Made by a program: the position numbers and the translations under genes | The notes under the pieces: model-generated | What the model was told of the DNA's origin: nothing | Database searches by the model: none | What the model saw: the letters and a program-made list of their open reading frames with translations, nothing else | Source: Melieria omissa | Lineage: Eukaryota > Arthropoda > Insecta > Diptera > Ulidiidae | Reading direction: 5' to 3' | Assembly: GCA_963971225.1 (NCBI GenBank) | Contig: OZ020267.1 | Coordinates: forward strand, 34,963,989-35,027,988 | DNA length: 64,000 nucleotides | Shown: piece after piece, positions 1 through 9,400 of the stretch | Position numbering within the stretch: the stretch's first letter is position 1 | Layout of the letters: each line of letters begins with the position of its first letter

Positions 1-149
1 TCAAAATCGATGACTCATTGCCATTGTCGCGACGTGGGGAAGGATGGAGAGGAGGGGAACAATGAAGAAAAAAAGTTCTTTGCAAAGTCGTTGATCCTTT
101 ACACATGAGTGACGACTATCACATCCAAACTACCGACGAGCTGTGTGAG
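1..149. other. Unassigned sequence at window start
   Basis: I see no open frame, repeat or RNA gene in this stretch. Confidence 0.4.
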
Positions 150-575
150 CTTTACTTACTTTAAATAAGTGAGAAAGTAACTAAGTAAGCAGTAATAAGT
201 AAGTAAGTAGGATGTTAGTAAGTAGGAAGTACGTAAATAAGTTAGCACGTAAGTATATTTGTGAGTAAGTAGGTATGTAAGTAAGTAAGTAAGTAAGTAG
301 GTAAGTAAGTAAGTAAGAAGTAAGTAAGTAATAAGAAAGTAAATAAGTATGAAAGCACGTAAGCAAGTAAGTAACTAAGTCTGTTGCTGAATAAGTAAGT
401 AAGTAAGTAAATAAGTAAGTAAGTAACTAAGTAAGTAAGTAGGTAAGTAAGTAATATAAAAGTAAGTAAGTAAGAAAGCACGTAAGCAAATAAGTAAGAA
501 AGGGGGTTAGCTATATAACTAAGTAAGTTAGTAAGCAAATAAGTCAGTAAGTGAATAGGTAAGTAAGTAACGAGA
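150..575. repeat. (GTAA)n tetranucleotide microsatellite
   Basis: A long, imperfect run of AAGT/GTAA units broken by single-base changes and by small insertions such as AAGCACGTAAGCAA, which occurs three times. Minus-strand open frames through it read as Leu/Thr/Tyr runs (LLTYLLTY) and are artefacts of the repeat. Confidence 0.95.
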
Positions 576-1169
576 GCTACTGTTGTCAGCTTCATCCAGA
601 GCTCATAGCAGTCTGAATTTTAAAACCGAAGTATTACCTAATTAATTCATAACGCACGTGAAAGTGAAATTTCATTGCTTCTTCAGTAAATTTGACATAC
701 AATTTGGGCTACTTCTGACTTTCATATTATAATTTAACTTGTTAACTTGTTTGGATAAAATGACATTGAAGAGGCCCAAAACGACCAATGATAAACTAAG
801 CCAATCCACAAGATACCACAAAGAAGGAACAGAAGTCTTTGCTTTACTTAAGTCATTTCAATTTCTAACTGCATCTTAGTGAATCGATGATGATATTAGA
901 TTCATGAATAAGTTGTCCAAGTTAAGCTCATCCACTCTTATTAAGCATTGGATATGGAGAAAACTTTAAAGCGGACAGAAAAAGAGAATCGCAGCAGACT
1001 TTTAATAAGTCAGCTATATTGATTGATGCATTAATCAATGTGTCCTCAACACTATTTTATTTCAAGAAAGTTGTAATTACAGTTTGTACAGTTTAGTTAT
1101 GCCGTGGAGAGAAAATTAATGAGTTGAAGTATAAAAATAAATAAAATAAAATTAAATAAAAAAAAAAAT
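576..1169. other. Unassigned AT-rich sequence
   Basis: AT-rich DNA without a usable open frame or a recognisable mobile element. Confidence 0.4.
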
Positions 1170-1448
1170 TTAATAAAATAAAATAAAATAAAATAAAATA
1201 AAATAAAATAAAATAAAATAATATAAAATAAAATAAAATAAAATAAAATAAAATAAAATAAAATAAAATAAAATAAAATAAAATAAAATAAAATAAAATA
1301 AAATAAAATAAAATAAAATAAAATAAAATAAAATAAAATAAAATAAAATAAAACAAAATAAAACAAAATAAAACAAAATAAAATAAAATAAAATAAAATA
1401 AAATAAAATAAAATAAAATAAAATAAAATAAAATAAAATAAAATAAAA
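1170..1448. repeat. (AAAAT)n pentanucleotide microsatellite
   Basis: About 55 near-perfect AAAAT units, with a short block of AAAAC variants near 1352-1375 and a degenerating edge towards 1560. All frames are open because the unit has no stop on the minus strand, which yields meaningless FYFILFY peptides. Confidence 0.97.
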
Positions 1449-2340
1449 GCAAATCAAATATAATAAAATAAAATGTGATGAATTGCACTGAAATAAAGAA
1501 AAGTGAAATGAATTGAATTAAAATGAAATGAAATGAATTGAAATTAAGAGTTGAAAATAAATGCAGTGAAATGAGCTAAAATTCAATTAAATTAATCAAT
1601 TTTTATAAAATCAATTTCTACTTATAGCCACTTGATTGCTGAAATTGCACCATCGAAATTTTCACTCAACGCCTAACTAAGTGGACTTATATCACACATT
1701 CAGTTCGCTCGGAGCGTGTGGCAAGTTGTGCCACCTGGCTTCAGTTTCTTGGCGAATTTGTTTTATTAAAATTTTTTTCTGCGTATTTGAGTTGCCACAA
1801 ATCCATGCTTAAGCTGCTTACAGGCTTAAATTTTGCATGCAACTTGAGTTAGTATGGCGGAGAAATTCACTCACCGATGCATTTTGCTAGATTTTCCTGT
1901 TTGGCTGCGTAATTTTCTTCGAACGAGAAAAATTTGCCTGAAAAATTTGCATTTTTTGATAGTTTGCAAATTTATTTTTAGCTGCATTAATTAAACACTT
2001 TAGTTGTCCACTAAATGTCTGCATAAATAATGAAAACTATTAACGTTGTTATGATCACAAGGAAGTACAATTTTGTTAGAGTATTCAATTACAGAAAACG
2101 TTGTTTGCTGAAAATGTTAGGTTGGGTAAGAAAAGGGTTTCCTATTAGATTTTATTTTTTTAATTACATATTCAACTTTTTATTGCTGGTTTATTTTCTT
2201 CGTTATAAACTGCTGGCACAAGTGAAAAGTAATGGCGCTTAGTGCATATTGAATGAGCACAACAATGTCCTGACGAAGTTCTTGAATACCATTGATTTAT
2301 TTCCCTGCCGGTCACGTTTTAATTGGCGCGCCACCCTTAA
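1449..2340. other. Unassigned AT-rich sequence
   Basis: Degenerate AAATG/AAATT repeats fade out by about 1600. The rest shows small AT-rich frames only (for example 2030-2242 on the plus strand) without recognisable domains. I see no gene. Confidence 0.4.
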
Positions 2341-3643
2341 CCCTAAAATGCTCAAGTGTAGTCAAAATTACTGGAATGAGGTTTTATTATTTTACAGCAT
2401 TGCTTTCTTAACCTTCACACTGTCACTATTAACATATGTTAATATTTCAATTTTGATTTTGCTATAACTTTTTGGGTTTAAGTCCGATTTTCATGCGGCT
2501 TCGGCTCAGTGGCCAATTTGTCAACCTCTTTCTATATATGTAATCAGAAAACTAAAAATTTTTTCCATCTTTTTTTTACAAATGAAAATTTTTACCCCTA
2601 TTTTGGTTACATATTAACATATGTTAATATTTTTCTTCTCATCCGTGTTATAAAGACAACTTTCATTTTTTGAGCTAAGTTGGTAAGCAGAAACATCAAA
2701 TGGACTGTTCTAAAGAGATTTTAGGTTCACATGTGGAAGGGGGAAAAGGGATGAATGGGGTTTCAGCCCCTACAAAGTGGGCGAATTTGTTGCTTTTTTA
2801 AAAGAAATGCCATAAATTCTTTTTCAAATATATTCTCATCAACTTTCGTATTTAAGACTTTTAGGTAATACTACATCACATATCCAAATTTGAACGAGAT
2901 CGGCCAACTATCAGTTTTCAAATGCACCAATTGTTACCAATTTAGCCCTTTTGTATAAATCGCAATGCAACACATTTTCGAGCGATCGTTTCTATGGCAG
3001 CTATATGATATAGTTGGCCGATCTCGTTCAAATTTGGATATGTAATGTAGTATTACCTAAAAGTCTTAAATACGAAATTTGATGAAAATATATTTGAAAA
3101 TGCACCAATTGTTACCAATTTAGCCCTTTTGTTCCAATCGCATTTTTGAGCGATCGTTTCTATGGCAGCTATATGATATAGTTGACCGATCTCGTTCAAA
3201 TTTGGATATGTGATATAGTATTACCTAACAGTATTAAATACGAAATTTGATGAAAATATATTTGAAAATGCACTTTTTATGGCATTTCTTTAAAAAAAAG
3301 CAACAAATTCGCCCACATTGTAGGGGCTGAAACCCCATTCATCCCTTTTCCCCCTTCCACACGTGAACCTAAAATCTCTTTAGCACAGTCCATTTTATGT
3401 TTTTGCTTACCAACTTAGCTCAAAAAATGAAAGTTGTCTTTATAAAACGGATGAGAAGAAAAATATTAACATATGTTAATAGTGACGGTTTCCGTATATA
3501 AAAATTGGTGACAGTGTGAAGGTTAAGGAAATCTTTCATGTGTTTGACAATTTTTTGAAGCCAAAGGAAATATAAACAATTTTTTAAGTTTATTGTAACA
3601 TGATTTCATACGAATGTTTGGATTTTGATTCGGCATTTAAGTG
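2341..3643. mobile_element. Outer TTAA-flanked MITE interrupted by a larger inverted-repeat element
   Basis: TTAA at 2337-2340 is followed by CCCTAAAATGC. At the other end the reverse complement of the sequence before TTAA at 3644-3647 reads CACTTAAATGCC. These similar ends suggest a short TTAA-inserting element of about 185 bp made of 2341-2407 plus 3527-3643, split by the element at 2412-3522. The end similarity is only moderate, so this outer element is an inference. Confidence 0.45.
2412..3522. mobile_element. 1.1-kb TTAA-flanked foldback element (piggyBac-like MITE)
   Basis: The ends CCTTCACACTGTCAC and GTGACAGTGTGAAGG are exact reverse complements and abut TTAA at 2408-2411 and 3523-3526. 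Long arms follow: 2598-2815 pairs with 3280-3480, including the palindrome ATTAACATATGTTAAT. The centre carries an inverted and directly repeated block of about 175 bp (2870-3075 and 3090-3250) with the motif CTATGGCAGCTATATGATAT. There is no open frame for a transposase, so it is non-autonomous. The TTAA target and CC-starting end fit the piggyBac superfamily; the family assignment is inferred. Confidence 0.8.
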
Positions 3644-3647
3644 TTAA

Positions 3648-4507
3648 TTATATCCATATGAACCTTTTACAAGTGTTAACTTTTCAATAAACAATAAACT
3701 TACATATTGAAAAGCATTGACGTTTGTGCACAGTTTGAGAGGCATTGGTCAACACATGGACAACAACCTCAATTAACAAATTTGAGATGCACTGCAAACA
3801 GTGAAAACAGTGTTGGGTTGTGCAAACTAAAAGTAAAAAACAATTGTTTCAGTTGACCGACTTATGTATTTAAAATTGAGCAAACATATTCAAAGCGGTT
3901 ATAATAAGTGAAAAACAATTCAGAGGGTTGTTGGTTCAAATACCAAAAAGCGAAAAATAATCGCTATCAATTTTCCTCTTTGCCTCTCCTGAGAGTAAAA
4001 TCATTGTCCAGGAATAATTTCCAAAATTTGTAGTTGTTTGTAAGCATCAGTGGCGCAGTCAAGGGGTGGTTTTGGGGTTTTAATCCCCCTCGAAAAAAAT
4101 GTGTTTGTTTTTAGAAATGTTTTAACTGGCAAATATGGGTTGACATGGTATAGTAGACGCTCACAAGCTCTAAAATTCGGACTGGCAGTTCGAATTAGAA
4201 TTTGAGTTTTTCTTTTCTTTCTTTTTTCCTTTCTGTTTTGGTGTTAACTTGCTTACATAATTTAAATGAAAAAGGGGAAACACCAAATTTGCAATGTCTT
4301 ATGTATTCGACATTTGGCTCACTTTCGATAAAAAAGTAAAAAACAAAAATATTAAAATGCCGAAAAAACGTAAAAACAAACATTTTTTTTTAATTTTTTT
4401 AAAAAAGGTTAATGAAATTGTTCATGCAAATCGCTTAGCTGTGGATTTTTGGATTATAATCTAAAAATAAAGTATAAGTAATAATACCAAAATAATATTA
4501 ATAAATT
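3648..4507. other. Unassigned AT-rich DNA with a possible MITE end
   Basis: Mostly featureless. At about 4049 a CAGTGGCGCAGTCAAGG stretch resembles the left end of the CAGTGGCG MITE family seen at 44021, but no matching right end is visible. Confidence 0.35.
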
Positions 4508-4737
4508 AGTCGTTTATTTTGAAAGTGGTTTAAGTCCATTTTTAGTTTTGAAACAAAGCTTATTTTTCTAGTAAAGTTAAAAAAACGTATTACGTTATAT
4601 ATTCTTACATGTTCATTCACAAAGCCATAAAAAAAATTAATACCAGTTAACAATATTTTTTAAACAAATCAAACACAAACCCTTAAATATCTCAAAATAA
4701 GAAAAATGGACTTAAACCACATTCAAAATAAACGACT
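4508..4737. mobile_element. 230-bp MITE with ~35-bp terminal inverted repeats
   Basis: The left end AGTCGTTTATTTTGAA continues into GTGGTTTAAGTCCATTTTT. The right end is its reverse complement, with one mismatch over about 35 bases. The interior is AT-rich and non-coding. No convincing target-site duplication is visible, so the superfamily is not assigned. Confidence 0.75.
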
Positions 4738-5799
4738 CAAATAAAACCTCCAATTCTAAGCGACTATTAAAAAAAGAGATTTGTTTTCGAATAAAACGGC
4801 ATTACATTCAAGTTATTAGATGTGGTTTCAATATTTATTGGACTATTGACATGAATTAAAAAAATGTGAAAATTCGAACATTTCGGACATTCGAACTATC
4901 CCTTGTAAAAAGTGGTTAGAATTTCTGAGAGTTTACTGTATTGGCAAAAAATGATAAAATATTGTTACGAAAATTACTTCACAGGTTCGTTTGGATTGTA
5001 TTTGAAAATAAAACAACTTCAGTTATCCGGTGCAACGTGGTCAAAACTAACAATCGCTTTATTTACAAATTTGCACTTGTTCTACTTTACACTACTACTA
5101 TTGCATGTTTCCCCATTGCTTGCTCAACACAGACTCGACCCCTTGCGCTGCCACTGCTGCTTTTATACCAGCTTTCTTATCGCGCCGAAGTTTCTTGCAC
5201 TTCTAATTGGAAAACGCTCGACTATTCTCGCACAGCCCATTTCGAGAACCATCCTTGCCATATCGGACTATACCAAGCGAATTTATAACAGTTTTGCTGT
5301 ACTTCACAGTGCATGCCTAAAAGTATGCTTGGAAAACATTCGTGCGGTGAAAGGCATTTTTGTACAGTGCGGCACAGAATCTCTCATCGTATCAATATAT
5401 TTGTTGTGAAATCGCAAGTACAACATGAATGACTTTCAAATATATACATTTATATGTTTATATTTATATCTATGATAATTTTAAACTTGTTCTGACAACT
5501 TTGATATGCCATCAATTAATTGGGAACGAGCTACATTAAAATAAGATTATGTATCTTTTTTTATTTATATAACAGGACAATAATTGATATTTGTTTCCGG
5601 CGACAAACTGATATAGAAAGCTTGAACAGGTGACGCCATTATAGGTGAGTTCCCACAACAGTAAAGCATAGTCTGTCAACAAAGAATCGGGAAGTTTTCA
5701 ATCATTAATTTACAGCAGCTACTTGGATCAATAGAACTTCGAAGAGTTGCACTAAAGTCGTGCAACACAATTTCTGGCCGATTTTTCTTCAACTATAAC
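4738..5799. other. Unassigned DNA; locally less AT-rich block near 5000-5300
   Basis: Overlapping open frames at 4912-5409 and 4941-5288 do not resemble any family I recognise. The block at about 5010-5290 is richer in GC than its surroundings and could be a solo LTR or other repeat fragment, but I cannot identify ends. No gene is called. Confidence 0.3.
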
Positions 5800-6016
5800 G
5801 TAAGCAGAGTTGTCTTTGGACATTTCAGATTGTGTCAATTCCGATGCCATATTAATGCAACTCATCAGAAACAGTGACTCGATATGGGTTCACGGGTTTG
5901 ACATGCAAAATGGTCAACAGTTCAACAGAATGGAGCACAAAAGTCGCATAGAGATGAAAAAAAGTCAGGTCAAAGTCTCTCAAAAGTCAAGTCAGAATTT
6001 CTTCATATCTTTTTAA
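5800..6016 (+). pseudogene. Mariner-like transposase fragment
   Basis: The plus-strand translation contains SIWVHGFDMQNGQQ followed by FNRMEHKSRIEMKKS. This resembles the region after the first catalytic Asp in mariner-like transposases (pattern SWVYGYD...QW..). The catalytic GDE is not intact: the frame reads NSDSIW. Nothing recognisable flanks it, so it is a decayed internal piece. Confidence 0.5.
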
Positions 6017-6485
6017 TGCTCTTGGAATTCCTGGTTTACATCTTAAAAGAGCAGACGAAAGACAGCGAGTATGTTTGCACTTTGTTGTATGTTTGAGTAC
6101 TTTTTACAATTCCCAATAATTTACTGATAGAATGCACTCCTGATCCAAATTTAATTGCTTGCAAATGGTTTGTTTGTAGTATATCAAATGTTTAAACTAA
6201 AAACCCACTGACGCTGAGTAATCGTTGAACAAGCAGCGAACGAGACACGCAGTCAATGCGATTCATTGTTTTATTTACTGCAGCAGCGGCCAACGCCAAC
6301 GCCAACGTCGACCGCAATGAGCAGCACCCACCTTATCGCACCTGCCGGCATTTAGATAACCAAATAATCGAGGCCCAAACACAGTGAATCGTGTTTAAAT
6401 AGTTGCATTTTACATGTAGGTAATCGAAAAAATATAAAGAAATGGCAAAATTGCTTCGTTGCTTTTCGCTGGTCGCTGATTCAGA
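6017..6485. other. 3' flank of the decay gene
   Basis: Downstream DNA of the minus-strand caspase. TTTATT at 6270-6275 reads AATAAA on the minus strand, about 210 bases after the stop, and is a candidate polyadenylation signal. Confidence 0.45.
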
Positions 6486-9400
6486 TCAATTGGCACGCTT
6501 CACTCGGAGGTAAAACGCCTTCGTCAGGGTCGACATGAAGTTGGGCATTTCCTTCATTTCGTTGAGAACTTCCTGTCTGGCGGTGGACTGGAACTCGTAG
6601 GCCACCTTGCGATTGACGGCCGTCAGCAGACGCAGCAACTCGACGCCGTCCGTGTAAGCCGCCTCACTCTTCGCGGCCTCGTCGAGCACGCCGGCCAAAC
6701 TCTGTATGAACCACGAGCCATTCTCCACGTTCCGGAACGAGTAGTGCTCTGCAGTGAAGCAATAAGAAGGGAATTTGAATGCGATTCGCATTTATGATAA
6801 GATTTCTATGCTACGCACTGTCGAACGTTGAGTACATGACCAACATGTCCGCAGTGCTGGGTATGGCATAGGTTACGATTTCCGTCGCCTCCGACAGTCT
6901 GGACATGACCGAAAACCGTTCTTCGAAGACGACTGGCTTATCCAAGTATTCACCGCGACAAGCCTGCAAAATGAGTGCAAAGTGTTGACGAGAGTGTTGG
7001 GCGTGGCATGTTGAGTACGCACCTGCACAAAGAACAGTTTCGGTTTGTTGATGAGCGACTGGCAGCGTTCACCCAGAAATGGCTGCCACAGACGCTCGAC
7101 GGGGTAACTCATATCCTGCGCATAGACTTTGCCCTCGGAACCGTGCGACATGACGACCAACAGGAAGCAGTCATATTTGCTGTGATCCTCTGCGCCAACT
7201 GAAAAGAAGAAAACCATAAATTGGACATCTAGAACAAATAATTTGTAACAATTAGAGTGTTGGAAATTTGTATCAAACGTGGATTCGTGAAACCATTGAA
7301 AAGAGTTAAAGAGCGACGAAGAAAAATAAACCACTTTTGACTGGTAGATGACGATTTTGACTGGTTAAACTTTGTTGCTGTAAAAAAGTTTAACAGTTCA
7401 TACAGAATAAATAAATGCTAATAGCGAAAAGCCTCCTTCTATCTGGTGCATGGTCCCCAGCCCAGCAACGTACCCCAGTTCAAAAATTCCCACCCTCAGA
7501 TGATTCGTTCCCACTCACTCCCACGCAATATACGCAATGCACAAAAACAACGCCCCAAACCGATCTTAGCAAAGTCTCTAACCATCTTGCTGTTACCTCC
7601 TTTACACAACAGATGCTATGAGCGGTAGTTCACAACATTGGAGGCGTCGTTCCTAAGCGGTGGTCATTGACAGCCCCATCACTTAGGACTACCTGCGGCA
7701 GGCAAATCACTTACCCTGGCAGAAAAACACAACCGATTAACGTAACCAAGTCCACTGCTTTTCGTCCAGTGTCTGAAGAAGCTGTGAATATGAAAAAGAA
7801 GTGGAAACGATCCAACACTATCTGTGCCACTGCCTGGCTCTGCAGGAACGCCGTCTCCGCATCCTGGGGTCAAGGTTCCTGGCAGACTTAGCTTGCTCGA
7901 CAAGAGTTGAAGTTTCGGATCTACTCTCCTTCATCAAAAGGTCGGAATGGTTTGCCTCGGACTGAGAGCCATTGGTTAGCTCCAGAACTTTTCAAGAAGG
8001 GATTCAGAATGGGCCATTTTGGCCTCCAAATGGAAGTGCGGCCTCTGGGTCGCACACACGCTTCCCTACCTAATCTTACCTAACGTAACCAACACGAGGC
8101 AATGTCTTGCAAAGGAGTAAACAAGAAAAAAGAGTCGAGAGTAGCTGAATGATCATCACTTGCTTAAAGCGTAAGTACCACTCCATGCATGCGCAAAGAC
8201 TGAGACCCCAACTCCAACGACCAAGGAGAAGGAAGAGACCTTTCTTGCCCTGTTGTGCCAATGTCCCAATGTCCCAATATTCAGAAGAAGACATTTCTCA
8301 GCTCTGCTTTCTCCATTAGTTTAACCCAACTATCACCTTTGAATATAAAGAATATTGTAAGTAGCCAGGTTCATAATAGAATCCTCTTGGTTCTCAGCGC
8401 AGTGAGGGGAAGTTGCGCCATCCACTGTGGTATCACAATGAGCCATAAGTTGTGATTAAGTGAGCTTTTCATATAGAAGCCTGTAACTTCAACCTATTCT
8501 AACCTAAATACCAGTCTATAATTTTTTTGGAAACTCTCAATAACAACAAAATGTTGTAAAGATTATCCTAACATCCTAACACATTATCCTAAAGATTATC
8601 CTAACAATCATTGTGGATAATTTTTCTCTAGTATTTCTGTTAACTTTTGTTTTGATGACTTTTATTTTTTTATCGGGTTCTACAATTAGTTCTACAATTA
8701 GGGTTCCACAATAACAATTACCCAAATCTGACATATACTTTTAGAGATATCAGCTGATATAATATGTAGGTATGGAAAAGTTGCGGTCTTTCTAGTGTTA
8801 ATCATCATTCATCACAATAGGTTTATGTAATCTACTCGTAAGTGAGCTCAGCTCGATACAGGCACTTCTTCTTGAAGATAATATTCTGATGCAGATAGTG
8901 GACAACATCCTATTTCGTGTCATTTTATTAAGTTCATTCCTGGAATATTTTCAACGAATATAATTTCAATATTTTAACAAAAGAACTGATTCAACAAGTG
9001 ACCTTAACACCTGTGCTAATTTTCCTACAACAATCTGGGAGTATCACGATGTTACGAAAGTTAGTTCTGCTGGCCAACGCAGGCGTAATTCGTTTCACTA
9101 GATTGTGCTCAAGCAAAAAACAGAGAAAAATTCTTGAACGCAGCTCATAACTAGTAAGTAATCATTTTATATCCCTTTTACTCTTTGCATTATCTGTGCT
9201 ACTCCATGACCCAGTCTTGCCTCCAGTTATTCTCGAATATCCCAGTATGGCCGTGAGACGACGACTGGTTCCATCAACGAATACTTGTTCCATCTACGAC
9301 GACATGTTCTATCAACGACGACTTGTTCCATCGATATTACTGTGCCCCTAAAAGTATGCTATGCCCGGAATGCAACTAGTTCTCAAATATTCCAGTATTG

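Noticed and set aside
1093..1488. 131-residue open frame of Phe/Ile/Leu/Tyr
   Set aside because: Entirely a translation of the AAAAT microsatellite.
4912..5409. 165-residue plus-strand frame
   Set aside because: Starts at a non-ATG codon, overlaps another frame of similar length and shows no domain; possibly repeat-derived.
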